NCBI RefSeq assembly: GCF_020731145.1
Contig: NZ_JAJFZN010000001.1
Coordinates: 62,001 to 126,000 of the forward strand
Direction: 5' to 3'
Source: Sneathiella sp. HT1-7
GTDB taxonomy: Bacteria > Pseudomonadota > Alphaproteobacteria > Sneathiellales > Sneathiellaceae
Length of the DNA: 64,000 bases
Part shown: positions 43,244 through 52,422 of the stretch, one piece after another
Position numbering within the stretch: position 1 is the stretch's first letter
How the letters are laid out: every line of letters starts with the position of its first letter
Position numbers and translations under genes: made by a program
Notes under the pieces: generated by a model
What the model was told of the DNA's origin: nothing
The model's database searches: none
What the model saw: only the letters and a program-made list of their open reading frames with translations

Positions 43244-43598
43244 CTATAAATTCCCCTGAAGGTACCTAACTCTGCATTGATATTGTATTTTTCCTTCTGA
43301 TTTTCAAGGAAAATCGACGCTATAATATGGCATTAGCGTTAATTAATAAAGAATGGGGCCATCTCGCCCCAATTTTTATCAATAATGCATTCAAATGAGG
43401 TTGTTTCGCAACATTTTGCCCAGATTATTTCACTAACTGGCCCAATTCACAGCATTTTGCCGCCACATTGGAAGGGCAATCTTCTCCTCAGAACATCGAT
43501 TGACCGATTTTATTGGTTTTCGGCCCTTCGGTTGTTCGGCGGACATGCATCGATAACTTGGTGCCGAACCGTCCAACTCAAATTGAATGGAGATTATT
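43244..43598. other. 355-bp gene-free stretch with a plus-strand terminator
   Basis: No protein gene is convincing here. The stretch holds an 8-bp inverted repeat (TTTTCCTT 43289-43296 with AAGGAAAA 43306-43313), a TATAAT at 43321-43326 on the plus strand, and a terminator hairpin at 43354-43378. The remainder up to the EF-hand gene (43380-43598) shows no motif I can name. A short reading frame at 43385-43687 overlaps the EF-hand gene and is not protein-like. Confidence 0.6.
43354..43378 (+). terminator. Plus-strand terminator with no gene upstream
   Basis: TGGGGC (43354-43359), loop CATCTC, GCCCCA (43366-43371), then AATTTTT on the plus strand. The only upstream gene is on the opposite strand, so this would end either a short non-coding transcript or antisense transcription from the BI-1 gene. 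Confidence 0.7.
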
Positions 43599-43829
43599 AT
43601 GAAAAAACTGCTTATTTCGACTGCCACGATTACGCTTCTTGCAGCAGCACCGACGTTGGCAGCAGCACCAGATTTCAAAACAATTGATACGGATGGGAAT
43701 GGTTCGGTTTCCTTTGAGGAGCTTATCGTTGTCATGCCGGATACCAGCAAAGAACAGTTCGCTTCTGTCGATCTCGACAAAAGCGGTGAACTGTCGATGG
43801 AAGAGTATACTGCGGCGACTAAAAGCTAA
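43599..43829 (+). CDS. Small secreted EF-hand calcium-binding protein
   Basis: The ATG at 43599 follows GGAG and gives 76 residues. A signal peptide (MKKLLISTATITLLAAAPTL, then AAA) is followed by two EF-hand loops, DTDGNGSVSFEE and DLDKSGELSMEE, each with the acidic ligands at positions 1, 3, 5 and 12. The mature protein is little more than the EF-hand pair, so it is probably a periplasmic Ca2+ binder or sensor. A terminator follows its stop. Confidence 0.88.
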   Translation: MKKLLISTATITLLAAAPTLAAAPDFKTIDTDGNGSVSFEELIVVMPDTSKEQFASVDLDKSGELSMEEYTAATKS

Positions 43830-43861
43830 TTTGCTAAACCCGTCGCGGGTTTAATTCATCA

Positions 43862-43910
43862 AATTAAGGCCGTCAGAGGAGCTCCTTTCCTTTGGCGGCC
43901 TTAATTGTTT
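43862..43910. terminator. Terminator between EF-hand and YbbP genes
   Basis: AATTAAGGCCG (43862-43872) pairs with CGGCCTTAATT (43896-43906) around a 23-base loop that itself contains AGGAGCTCCT. It is followed by GTTT. It serves the convergent genes on either side. Confidence 0.75.
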
Positions 43911-43920
43911 CGGCATCCGC

Positions 43921-46467
43921 TCAATCTGACCTCAATGCTGGTGCTACTTTCTCGCCCAGCGCCCGCCATGACCCCAACAGTCCAAACAGCAATGTCACAA
44001 GAACGCTGACCAGGATTGTCGCGAGGATCGTATAGGGCAAACTGATCCATTTTGCTTCCAGAATATCCGTAATGACCATATAAGCTGCGAACCAGCCTGT
44101 CGCGGCCGCGATAACAGATGTGACTAGGCCCAGCAAGGCATATTCAAGTAAGAATGTTATGAATATATCCTTTCTCGTCGCACCGAGAACTTTCAGGATA
44201 ACCGCATCATATACCCGCTTGCGATGCCCGGCGGCAAACGCCCCGGCGAGGACGAGAACACCGGTCACCAATGTGATCGATGAAATCGCCGAGACCGCAG
44301 AAGAAAGCTGCTCCAGTATGCGGCTGACCGTCTGCAGCGCTTCTTTCATCCGAATCACTGAGATATTTGCGAATTTATCTGTTATCGCACTGAAAAGCAG
44401 GTTTTCCGCCTCACCGTCCGCGCGGGCCGTGGCAAGATGGGAATGCGGCGCGCCTTGAAGACTGTTATTATCGAAAACCAACACGAAGTTGATCGCCATT
44501 GTCGTCCAGTCAATCTCCCGCAGATTAGCAATCTCCGCCTTGATCTCCCGGCCCATGACATTGACGGTCAAGCTGTCGCCGATACCAACCCCCATACCTT
44601 GCGCAATCTCGCGATCCATACTGACAAGAGGAGGTCCGCTATAATCCTCAGGCCACCAGCTTCCCGCCACAACAACCGCACCATCCGGTGGCGTCGCTGA
44701 ATACGTGAGCCCGCGATCACCTCGAAGCGCCCAGCGAGCCTCCGGAGCGACTTCGACCTGATCAGCCGGAACACCCGCCACCTCAATAATACGACCGCGC
44801 ATATTGGGAACGTGGTTAACTTCACTGACATCGCTGACTGACTCAGCCGTCGAGACAAAGTCATCTAGCTGATTTGACTGAATATCAATGAAGAAAAATG
44901 CCGGCGCTTTCTCTGGCAATTGTTCCTGCACCTGCCGGGTGAGGTTGCCCTCGATCAATGCTACAGTGACAAAAAGCGTGAGTCCAAGTCCCATGGAAAG
45001 GATAACGCTGTTCGTCGCCGCCCCAGGGCGATAAAGATTTGCGATTGCAAGGCGCAAGGATGGGATGCGGGAGCGAGGAAGCCGCCTTGCCACAAACTGC
45101 ACACCATATCCAACCAGTATCAGGACCGCGAATATGCCGATGATGGCAATCGTAAAGACTAAAGCGAACCAGGTTTCCTGACTGGTGAGAACGGCAAGCC
45201 CAACAAGAAGCGCAAAACAGGTCCCAAGCGTTATTAGGTAAACCGGGCGTGGTCGTTTGTGTACGGACACTACATCCCGGAATAGCGCCGCTGCTGGGGT
45301 TTCCCGTGCGCGCGCCAGAGGCCAGATAGTGAACAGCGTTGCCGTCAGCAAACCATAGGCCGTCGCGAGCAGCAGCGGTCCGGCGTTGATTGTGATTTCC
45401 GGCGGAACCGGCAACGTGCTGGCCAGAAATTGTGCCGCGATAACCGATCCGCCTACGCCGAGCAGGAGCCCGATCAGTGATCCCGCGACAGCGAGAATAA
45501 GCACTTGCAGATAATGAACCCGGAAGATGAAGCTGCTGCTGGCACCAAGGCATTTCAAGGTCGCGATGGTGGTGATCTTCCCCTCAAGATACGCCCGGAC
45601 AGCGTTACCGACGCCAACGCCCCCAACGACCAGTGCCGTAAGCCCGACTAATGTCAAAAAGAGCGCCACCCGATCAACAAAGCGCTTGATACCCGGCGCT
45701 CCGTTGGAAGCATCCCGTATCCGCCATCCGGCATCTGGAAAGGCAGTCTTCACCTCCTCATAAAATTCGGGAACCGTCTTTCCAGGCGCAAGCGCAACTC
45801 GGTAGTGATAACGGATCAGGCTACCCGGCTGAACAAGGCCAGTTTCATTCAATGCTGCGGAAGAAATAATCGTGCGGGGGCCGAGGGCCATACCCTGCGA
45901 CGCTTTGTCAGGTTCCGACAGGATAATGCCGCGCACCTCGAAGTTTAGCTCCCCGATCCGGACTTGACCGCCCAATGGAAGATCAAGGCGGTCACTCAGG
46001 CTTTGTTCAATAAGAACACCATATAGCTCGTCACTTTTTTGGAGAAGAGTATCAGGGGTTTCCGTTCCTGATTCTGGCGTTAGGGTCAACGCCCCGAACA
46101 AAGGATAGGCGTTGTCGATTGCTTTCAATTCAGAAAGAGTCCGGCGATCCGTCGATATATCCCGAACCATTGCACGCAAGGTCTGCACCTCTGAAACCTC
46201 GCCTTGTGCCTCAATCCACTGACGCTCTTCTTGCTCTGCGCTGCGATGGGTCAGGCGGATATCGATATCCCCGCCAAGGATTACCTGGCCATTTGCCCTC
46301 AATCCGGCGGTGATGGAACTTGAAAGGGTGCCCACGCCCGCAATGGCAGCCACCCCCAGGATGAGACAGGCCAGAAAAATGCGAAATCCTTTTAGATTGC
46401 CGCGTAGATCCCGTCTGGCCAGCTTCAAAGCAAGCGCAAGTGATTCCGGGTTTTTTCCTTTATTCAC
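43921..46467 (-). CDS. YbbP-type ABC transporter permease (FtsX family)
   Basis: The gene starts at a GTG (46467) inside the end of the ATPase gene, with GTGAATAA shared, giving 848 residues; a longer reading to 46563 overlaps the ATPase and is rejected. The protein has an N-terminal anchor, a periplasmic MacB-like core, and two FtsX membrane blocks (for example FLTLVGLTALVVGGVGVGNA, and LEYALLGLVTSVIAAATG near the end). This large permease works with YbbA, beside the TesA lipase. It is thought to extract lipids or lipoproteins from the inner membrane, but the substrate is uncertain. Confidence 0.9.
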   Translation of the reverse strand: MNKGKNPESLALALKLARRDLRGNLKGFRIFLACLILGVAAIAGVGTLSSSITAGLRANGQVILGGDIDIRLTHRSAEQEERQWIEAQGEVSEVQTLRAMVRDISTDRRTLSELKAIDNAYPLFGALTLTPESGTETPDTLLQKSDELYGVLIEQSLSDRLDLPLGGQVRIGELNFEVRGIILSEPDKASQGMALGPRTIISSAALNETGLVQPGSLIRYHYRVALAPGKTVPEFYEEVKTAFPDAGWRIRDASNGAPGIKRFVDRVALFLTLVGLTALVVGGVGVGNAVRAYLEGKITTIATLKCLGASSSFIFRVHYLQVLILAVAGSLIGLLLGVGGSVIAAQFLASTLPVPPEITINAGPLLLATAYGLLTATLFTIWPLARARETPAAALFRDVVSVHKRPRPVYLITLGTCFALLVGLAVLTSQETWFALVFTIAIIGIFAVLILVGYGVQFVARRLPRSRIPSLRLAIANLYRPGAATNSVILSMGLGLTLFVTVALIEGNLTRQVQEQLPEKAPAFFFIDIQSNQLDDFVSTAESVSDVSEVNHVPNMRGRIIEVAGVPADQVEVAPEARWALRGDRGLTYSATPPDGAVVVAGSWWPEDYSGPPLVSMDREIAQGMGVGIGDSLTVNVMGREIKAEIANLREIDWTTMAINFVLVFDNNSLQGAPHSHLATARADGEAENLLFSAITDKFANISVIRMKEALQTVSRILEQLSSAVSAISSITLVTGVLVLAGAFAAGHRKRVYDAVILKVLGATRKDIFITFLLEYALLGLVTSVIAAATGWFAAYMVITDILEAKWISLPYTILATILVSVLVTLLFGLLGSWRALGEKVAPALRSD

Positions 46468-47170
46468 CCGCCAATACCTCTTCGCGACCTGTTTCCCGTG
46501 AAACAACACGTCCATCTTCGAGACGGATTTGATGCGTACATTTACGGGCCAGCGCATCGTCATGGGTAATCAGCACCATCGTTGTTCCCTCTTTCTCATG
46601 CAGTTGAAACATCAGATCAACAATGAGTTCTCCAGTCTTCCCATCGAGGTTTCCGGTCGGCTCATCAGCGAGGAGGATTTTTGGATTTGTTGATAATGCC
46701 CGCGCGAGAGCCACGCGTTGTTGCTCCCCACCGGATAGCTGCGCCGGATAATGGGTCGCGCGGTCCGCAAGGCCGACGGCCTCAAGCCGGGAAGTCGCGG
46801 CAGAAAATGCATCCTTGTCACCTGCCAACTCAAGCGGAATGGCTACATTTTCTAATGCCGTCATCGTCGGGATGAGATGAAATGACTGAAAAACAATGCC
46901 TATATTTTCCCGGCGAAACCGTGCCAACGCATCTTCATTCAGATTTTCGAGTGTTTGCCCCGCAATCTCTACTGAGCCGGATGTCGGAAGTTCCAGTCCC
47001 GCCATGATCGACATCAAAGTGGATTTACCTGAACCCGATGGACCGATAATCCCAACAGTCTCCCCTTGTTGTAATGTCAAATCTATACCACGTAAGATAT
47101 TGACGGGGCCGGCATCGGACTTAAGTGTTAGGTGAATGTCTGATAGTTTGATGATGGGTTCTTGAGGCAA
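46460..47170 (-). CDS. YbbA-type ABC transporter ATPase
   Basis: The 236-residue ATPase of the MacB/LolD group has Walker [11 protein letters not shown], signature [15 protein letters not shown] and Walker [10 protein letters not shown]. It starts at TTG (47170) with only a weak TGGAA site. It is divergent from the tesA esterase, 54 bp away, the known tesA-ybbA-ybbP arrangement. It energises the overlapping YbbP permease. Confidence 0.93.
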   Translation of the reverse strand: MPQEPIIKLSDIHLTLKSDAGPVNILRGIDLTLQQGETVGIIGPSGSGKSTLMSIMAGLELPTSGSVEIAGQTLENLNEDALARFRRENIGIVFQSFHLIPTMTALENVAIPLELAGDKDAFSAATSRLEAVGLADRATHYPAQLSGGEQQRVALARALSTNPKILLADEPTGNLDGKTGELIVDLMFQLHEKEGTTMVLITHDDALARKCTHQIRLEDGRVVSRETGREEVLAGE

Positions 47171-47224
47171 AGTAATTCCAGTGCAAAAGACGACAGATGC
47201 TAATTTATGGGATATGGCAGGTAG

Positions 47225-47845
47225 ATGATGAAATTCAATGTTTTAGCGCTGATTTTTGCGGTTTTTTGCACAACGTCATACGCTCAGGCCGAAGAAACAA
47301 GGCGGATTGTCGCCGTCGGGGATAGCCTGACCGCGGGATATGGCCTGCCGACAGGGGAAGATTTTGTCACACGACTCGAAACCGCACTGCAGGCAAAAGG
47401 CTACAACGTAAAAATAGAGAATGCTGGCGTTTCTGGCGATACCACCGCAGGCGGACTACAGAGGTTAGACTGGGCAATCGGAAATGGTGCCGATTTTATC
47501 ATTCTGGAACTTGGCGCCAATGATGCGCTTCGAGGTATTGAGCCGGAGGAAACACGGCGCAATTTAAGTCAGATTATCGAACTCATTCAAAAGAAAGATA
47601 TTCCCATACTGCTCACAGGTATGAAAGCTCCGCCGAACATGGGATCTGAATATGCCAATGCGTTTGACCAGATTTTTCCCGATCTTGCCCGCAAATATAA
47701 AACCAACTATTACCCTTTTTTTCTGGAAGGCGTTGCTGCCGACCCGGCATTAAATCAAGATGACTATATTCATCCAAACGCTGAAGGCGTAAAAGTTATC
47801 GTCGGCAACATGTTGCCCTATGTGACGGAGTTAATTGATCGTTAG
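47225..47845 (+). CDS. tesA: TesA-type arylesterase/lysophospholipase L1 (SGNH hydrolase)
   Basis: The 206-residue protein has a signal peptide (cleavage near YAQAEE) and the SGNH blocks: AVGDSLTAGYG with the nucleophile Ser, VSGDTTAGG with the Gly, LELGANDALRG with the Asn, and DYIHPNAEG with the catalytic Asp/His. It is a periplasmic thioesterase, lysophospholipase and arylesterase. Two adjacent ATGs (47225, 47228) follow an AGGT site. It is divergent from ybbA/ybbP. Confidence 0.94.
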   Translation: MMKFNVLALIFAVFCTTSYAQAEETRRIVAVGDSLTAGYGLPTGEDFVTRLETALQAKGYNVKIENAGVSGDTTAGGLQRLDWAIGNGADFIILELGANDALRGIEPEETRRNLSQIIELIQKKDIPILLTGMKAPPNMGSEYANAFDQIFPDLARKYKTNYYPFFLEGVAADPALNQDDYIHPNAEGVKVIVGNMLPYVTELIDR

Positions 47846-47881
47846 AGCCATCTTCAGTTTACTGAAATAAGGACAATCTCA

Positions 47882-48430
47882 ATGCGTCTTTTCGTTGCCA
47901 TCGCATTGCCAGAAGAAATCAAGGAGCGCATCGGTGCGTTGCGAGGTGGCATTCCTGATGCTAGATGGATTGCCGCAGAAAATTCTCATGTAACTCTTGC
48001 CTTTATTGGCGAAGTGCAGAGTCCGATGATGATGGATATTTCTTTGGCACTTGGCCGAATAAAATATCCTGCATTTGATATAGATATTGAAGGCGTCGGT
48101 GTTTTTGGAAGCAATAAACGGCCCCGTATTCTTTGGGCCGGTGTACGCCCGACATCTGCGATCAACCTACTCCATCAGAAAATCGTGACCGCGATCGAAT
48201 CTGTCGGCGCAACAGTTGATGACCGGAGATTTCGACCTCATATTACGCTCGCGCGCGTCCACAACTCCCCCTATGAGAGGGTCCGCAATTTCCTGACCGA
48301 CCATGCCTTGTTTAAAACGGAAACCTTGCCGGTGACTAGCTTCACCCTGTTTTCAAGCCACCTTTCCTCCTCGGCCGCGATTTATCAGGAAGAAGTCAGT
48401 TTCGATCTGCTTTCGCCAGTCCCGTCATAA
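47882..48430 (+). CDS. thpR: RNA 2',3'-cyclic phosphodiesterase (ThpR)
   Basis: The 182-residue protein carries the two HxT motifs of the 2H phosphoesterases, SHVTLAFIGE and PHITLARVHN, each with catalytic His and Thr. It opens RNA 2',3'-cyclic phosphates and, in reverse, can form 2'-5' links. AAGGA precedes the ATG. The 3' end overlaps the convergent rsmJ gene by 35 bases. Confidence 0.93.
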   Translation: MRLFVAIALPEEIKERIGALRGGIPDARWIAAENSHVTLAFIGEVQSPMMMDISLALGRIKYPAFDIDIEGVGVFGSNKRPRILWAGVRPTSAINLLHQKIVTAIESVGATVDDRRFRPHITLARVHNSPYERVRNFLTDHALFKTETLPVTSFTLFSSHLSSSAAIYQEEVSFDLLSPVPS

Positions 48431-49013
48431 AGACATCATATCGCGTCGATTTACCAATAATTTGATGGGACGGTTTGGGGAAGTCAGTAATTCCTTTAGC
48501 CCTGCGCGGCCATTTCAGGACGACCCGTTTCGATGCCACCTCAAGGGCAACACGCATGAGTTCCGTGCAATCAGGATCAGTCCCGACTAGATCGCGCAGT
48601 TGCCGCATCTCATTCTTGACCAAGGCGGATTTATCTCTGGGCGGATGCATCGGATCAATGAGTACCGTTTCCGGTTTTAATTCGGGCAGAATATCTCTCG
48701 CATCCGCGTTGATCAGCGTCATGCGACGGATAATCTCCGCATGTGTATCGCTCGCGCCGTGCGCACGCGCCATCGCTTCTTGCAGCAGGCGATGCACCGC
48801 GTCGTTCCGCTCAATCAAAGTAACCTTTGCCCCAAGAGAGGCAAGTAAGAAGGCATCTCTCCCTAGCCCCGCTGTTGCATCGACAATATTGGGTGTAATG
48901 CCCGGCCGAAACCCCAATGCCTTGGGGAGATCTTGCCCGCGACCACCGCCCTTGCGCCGTCGGTAGTCAACGGCGCCAGAAACAAAATCTACTGTTAGGG
49001 GCGTTTCCTTCAT
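48396..49013 (-). CDS. rsmJ: 16S rRNA (guanine1516-N2)-methyltransferase RsmJ
   Basis: The ATG at 49013 gives 205 residues, a normal RsmJ size. The SAM-binding site reads IVDATAGLGRDAFLLASLGA, and the family segment VLIDPMHPPRDKSALVKNEM includes the DPM(H/F)P catalytic loop. It methylates G1516 in the small-subunit rRNA. It lies 13 bp downstream of speE on the same strand and shares its last 35 bases with thpR on the opposite strand. Confidence 0.92.
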   Translation of the reverse strand: MKETPLTVDFVSGAVDYRRRKGGGRGQDLPKALGFRPGITPNIVDATAGLGRDAFLLASLGAKVTLIERNDAVHRLLQEAMARAHGASDTHAEIIRRMTLINADARDILPELKPETVLIDPMHPPRDKSALVKNEMRQLRDLVGTDPDCTELMRVALEVASKRVVLKWPRRAKGITDFPKPSHQIIGKSTRYDVFMTGLAKADRN

Positions 49014-49026
49014 ATGCCTAGTTTTA

Positions 49027-49914
49027 TCAAAATCCGAGATTTTCCCGCCACCAGGTCGGTAGCGCGAAGGCAGCCTTGTGCAATTCCGCATTATAATGCC
49101 GTCCCGTCAGGGAAGCGACTGGATTAGAATAATCATGGCCGTCGTGGCTATAAAGAAAAAAGCCGAACTCCGCCGCCGGATAGAGCTGAACAATAGAACG
49201 ATAACCCGCCACATGTGGAAGCAGCTTGTCCCGCTGCATAATCGAGACGAGATTCTGATCCGTGTCACCGCAAAGTTCCTGAAGGAAATAGGCACGGTCT
49301 TTGCCGACAAAAATACTGTCGCTGTCGAGGACAACTCCGTCTTCCTTGATACAGGCGGAGAAATCCTCGCAAAAACCGCGGGTGAAGACACTGGAGGACG
49401 GTCCGACCGGCTCGCTCAGATCAAGGATGATCAGGTCGAATTTATCTCCTGTTGCCCGTGCGGTGCGCATATAATCTGCGGCATCGCCAATAATCAGCTC
49501 AACTCGCGCATCCTCATAATCGCCGTTAATGGCCAAGTATTCTTTTGAAACCTCAATCACCCGGCGGTCGATTTCCACCATGACAACCCGGTTTACAAAA
49601 TCATGGCGCAAGACCTCGCGCAGGATGCCTCCATCCCCGCCACCGACGATCAGAACGCTCGCCTTTTCCCGCTTGCGACCCAGCAGCGGAACATGTACCG
49701 CCATCTCGTGATACATGAACTCATCCGCGTGTGACGCCTGCACAAGGTCATCCAGCGTAAGGACTCGACCGAAAACCTGATGCTCATAAATCTCGATCTT
49801 TTGAAACGGGCTCTGCTCGGAATGCAGTAGCTCCATATCGAGGGCGTGAGTAAAAGCGATTCCTTCCGTTTCCTCATGCCACCAATTCCGGCTTACCTCG
49901 CTTATTTTTGTCAT
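49027..49914 (-). CDS. speE: Spermidine synthase (polyamine aminopropyltransferase)
   Basis: The 295-residue protein has the SpeE layout: an N-terminal beta domain, the FMYHEMAVHVPLLG substrate motif, the decarboxylated-SAM site VLIVGGGDGGILREVLRH, and VVMVEIDRRVIEVSKEYL. The catalytic loop reads ILDLSEPVGPSSSVF, where the usual DSTDPxGPA has its second Asp replaced by Glu. It transfers an aminopropyl group to putrescine or a related polyamine. The Glu may alter acceptor choice; I cannot tell from sequence alone. Confidence 0.92.
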   Translation of the reverse strand: MTKISEVSRNWWHEETEGIAFTHALDMELLHSEQSPFQKIEIYEHQVFGRVLTLDDLVQASHADEFMYHEMAVHVPLLGRKREKASVLIVGGGDGGILREVLRHDFVNRVVMVEIDRRVIEVSKEYLAINGDYEDARVELIIGDAADYMRTARATGDKFDLIILDLSEPVGPSSSVFTRGFCEDFSACIKEDGVVLDSDSIFVGKDRAYFLQELCGDTDQNLVSIMQRDKLLPHVAGYRSIVQLYPAAEFGFFLYSHDGHDYSNPVASLTGRHYNAELHKAAFALPTWWRENLGF

Positions 49915-49996
49915 CGGTTATCGTCTCACTCTAGACATTCATAGTTTGCATCAACATAGTTATCCGGCGTCATAACCTGTTAACGGGAGAATATCC

Positions 49997-50287
49997 ATGA
50001 CTGTTAGACTAAGCGCGGAAGAAATTGAAGAGGCGTTACGTGCCCTTAATGGCTGGACGGCGGTAGACGGCCGAGAGGCAATCAAGAAATCGTTCAAATT
50101 CTCGAATTTCAATCATGCCTTCGCCTTTATGACCCGCGTCGCGCTCAAAGCCGAAAAGATGGATCATCATCCCGAATGGTTCAATGTCTATAATCGGGTG
50201 GAGGTTACCCTTGCCACTCATGACGTTGATGGCCTGAGCAGCAAGGATATTGAGCTTGCAACCTTTATGAACAAAGTCGCCGAATAA
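49997..50287 (+). CDS. phhB: 4a-hydroxytetrahydrobiopterin dehydratase (PCD/PhhB)
   Basis: The 96-residue protein has the PCD motif [22 protein letters not shown] with the catalytic histidines, a normal size, and a GGGAGA site before its ATG. It recycles the pterin cofactor by dehydrating the 4a-carbinolamine. No phenylalanine hydroxylase gene is nearby; many bacteria keep this enzyme without one, perhaps for molybdopterin or folate-linked pterins. Confidence 0.93.
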   Translation: MTVRLSAEEIEEALRALNGWTAVDGREAIKKSFKFSNFNHAFAFMTRVALKAEKMDHHPEWFNVYNRVEVTLATHDVDGLSSKDIELATFMNKVAE

Positions 50288-50289
50288 GA

Positions 50290-51051
50290 TTACTTCGGTG
50301 CCATCCGGATCGCGCCGTCAAGCCGGATAACCTCCCCGTTCAGCATCTGGTTTTCCATGATCTGTCGAGCAAGCTTCGCATATTCCGAAGGATAGCCAAG
50401 ACGGCTCGGAAATGGCACGGAAGCGCCCAACGCCGCCTGTACATCATCAGGCAGGCTTTTAAGGAGCGGTGTCTCAAACAAACCCGGGGCAATCGTGACA
50501 ACCCGGACGCCGATTGAGGCGAGATCGCGCGCGATCGGCAAGGTCATGCCGACGATACCTCCTTTTGACGCGGAATAGGCCGCCTGACCGATCTGACCGT
50601 CAAAGGCCGCGACAGACGCCGTATTGATGCAGACGCCCCTCTCCCCACTTTCCATCGGATCCAGGGCAGCCATATCGGCGCTCGCCCGGCGAAGGCAGTT
50701 AAAGGTACCAACCAGATTAACCGCGATGACTTGCTCGAATTTATCAAGCGGGTGCATACCCTTGCTGGAATAGGTTTTAGCCGCCGGGCCGATACCGGCG
50801 CAATTTACAAGAATGCGGGCTGGTCCATGGGTATTCCGCGCCTTATCGAACGCGGCCTCCACCGATGCGTCGTCAGCTACATTGGTGGTGCAGGCGACGC
50901 CGCCAATTTCCGATGCGACCTTTTCCGCAAGCTCTGTGTTCATATCGAAAATCGCAACTTTGACTCCCGCAGCTGCCAGCATTCGGGCGGTCGCCTCACC
51001 GAGACCTGAGGCACCACCTGTAACAATTGCTGATTTGTCGGAAATATCCAT
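50290..51051 (-). CDS. SDR family oxidoreductase (3-hydroxyacyl-CoA dehydrogenase type II-like)
   Basis: The ATG at 51051 (GGAG upstream) gives 253 residues. It has [15 protein letters not shown] for NAD binding, the [20 protein letters not shown] strand with the active-site Ser, and YSASKGG with Tyr and Lys. The C-terminal [16 protein letters not shown] resembles the HSD10/type II 3-hydroxyacyl-CoA dehydrogenase group, which acts on branched or short 3-hydroxyacyl-CoAs. The exact substrate is open. It ends 2 bp from the convergent phhB stop. Confidence 0.9.
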   Translation of the reverse strand: MDISDKSAIVTGGASGLGEATARMLAAAGVKVAIFDMNTELAEKVASEIGGVACTTNVADDASVEAAFDKARNTHGPARILVNCAGIGPAAKTYSSKGMHPLDKFEQVIAVNLVGTFNCLRRASADMAALDPMESGERGVCINTASVAAFDGQIGQAAYSASKGGIVGMTLPIARDLASIGVRVVTIAPGLFETPLLKSLPDDVQAALGASVPFPSRLGYPSEYAKLARQIMENQMLNGEVIRLDGAIRMAPK

Positions 51052-51172
51052 TCTTGTTCTCCAGTATTTTGTGGAATGATCCTGAATTTGATATCTTTCC
51101 ATATACTGCCTGCATCAAATTGTGAAGAACAGCCTTCTTGCAAAGCCACGGAAGCAGCTACATATTACTCAT

Positions 51173-51553
51173 ATGTCTGAACCAAACGATGACGATATCT
51201 CCGCCTTTGATGAGACAAAGCTTGAAAATGACAAGCGCCTTGTCATGCGGGAGTTTGCCCAGAAACTTCGCAGGAATATCGGCAAGGTTCCTTTTGCCGA
51301 TGATGTAACCGCCAGTTTCTATTGCGCCCTAGATGGTAAAAGCCCGGCATTTGTGAAAGCCGTTCTGTTTGGCGCGCTCGCCTACTTTATCATGCCCGCA
51401 GATGTCATTCCTGATTTCATCGCTGGTGTCGGTTTCACGGATGATGCCAGCGTTCTCATGGCGGCAATGGCAACGGTCAAGAAATATGTAAATGAAGAAC
51501 ATCGGGAAAAAGCCCGTGTTTTTCTGGACAAGGAACCCGCCTCTGCGGAGTAA
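51173..51553 (+). CDS. DUF1232 (YkvA family) membrane protein
   Basis: From the ATG at 51173 this gives 126 residues; a GTG at 51122 is an in-frame alternative. The DUF1232 core is FVKAVLFGALAYFIMPADVIPDFIAGVGFTD, written here with the family's P-D-IPDFI signature (about residues 67-95). The protein has one or two membrane segments. The family is of unknown function. It is divergent from the SDR gene. Confidence 0.88.
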   Translation: MSEPNDDDISAFDETKLENDKRLVMREFAQKLRRNIGKVPFADDVTASFYCALDGKSPAFVKAVLFGALAYFIMPADVIPDFIAGVGFTDDASVLMAAMATVKKYVNEEHREKARVFLDKEPASAE

Positions 51554-51681
51554 TTCAGGACCTCCCTGCCAGCTTTGTTAGAAACAGGTGCATTTTAAAA
51601 AAATTGTGCGTAGCAACAAATTTTTTGATATATAGCATTCCCATTCAACGAAACTGACATCCGTTTGATAAGGAACTTGGA

Positions 51682-52398
51682 ATGAGTGACAGGAAGATTT
51701 ATGCCGACGCAACGGCAGCCATGGACGGCATACTGAAGGACGGCATGACGATTATGTCCGGTGGGTTTGGTCTCTGCGGAATGCCGGAAACCTTGATAGA
51801 GGCTGTAAAAGCATCCGGCGTGAAAGGGCTGACTGTCATATCCAACAATGCGGGTGTAGATGGCATCGGCCTGGGTGTCCTTCTGGAAAGCAAGCAGATA
51901 TCGACAATGGTTTCTTCCTATGTTGGGGAAAACAAGATGTTTGCCGAACAGTATCTGAACGGCGATCTGGAAGTTGTTTTCACGCCTCAAGGAACGCTCT
52001 CGGAGCAAATTCGAGCAGGTGGTGCGGGTATCCCCGCCTTTTTCACCAAGACAGGCGTTGGTACGCTGGTTGCGGAAGGTAAGGAAGTCCGCGATTTTGA
52101 CGGCGAGGATTATGTCATGGAACGCGGCCTCACTGCCGACGTTGCTCTGGTTCACGCCTATATGGCGGACAAGGAAGGTAACCTCGTGTTCCGCAAGACG
52201 GCCCGCAACTTCAATCCGATGATGGCGACTGCCGGGCGCGTCACTGTCGCCGAGGTCGAGCATCTGGTGGAGCCTGGCGAGATCGATCCTGATCATATCG
52301 TCGTTCCAGGTGTTTATGTGCAGCGGATTGTCCATGTACCGAACCCTATAAAACATATTGAACAGCGGACCACCCGCCCCCGCAATCAGACTGCCTGA
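51682..52398 (+). CDS. scoA: 3-oxoacid CoA-transferase subunit A
   Basis: The 238-residue protein has the class I CoA-transferase alpha features: DGMTIMSGGFGLCGMPETLI, TPQGTLSEQIRAGGAGIPAFF and HAYMADKEGNLVFRKTARNF. With the next gene it moves CoA between succinyl-CoA and acetoacetate or another 3-oxoacid, allowing ketone body use. AAGGAACTTGG precedes its ATG. The beta subunit starts 24 bp later, so the pair is co-transcribed. Confidence 0.94.
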   Translation: MSDRKIYADATAAMDGILKDGMTIMSGGFGLCGMPETLIEAVKASGVKGLTVISNNAGVDGIGLGVLLESKQISTMVSSYVGENKMFAEQYLNGDLEVVFTPQGTLSEQIRAGGAGIPAFFTKTGVGTLVAEGKEVRDFDGEDYVMERGLTADVALVHAYMADKEGNLVFRKTARNFNPMMATAGRVTVAEVEHLVEPGEIDPDHIVVPGVYVQRIVHVPNPIKHIEQRTTRPRNQTA

Positions 52399-52422
52399 CC
52401 GACAGAGATAGAGGACTTACAC

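Noticed and set aside
43385-43687. Possible small gene upstream of the EF-hand protein
   Set aside because: It overlaps the EF-hand gene in another frame, has no good ribosome site and no protein-like pattern.
44885-45553. 222-codon minus-strand frame within the YbbP permease gene
   Set aside because: It is an alternative frame of a continuous 848-residue permease; the composition is not protein-like.
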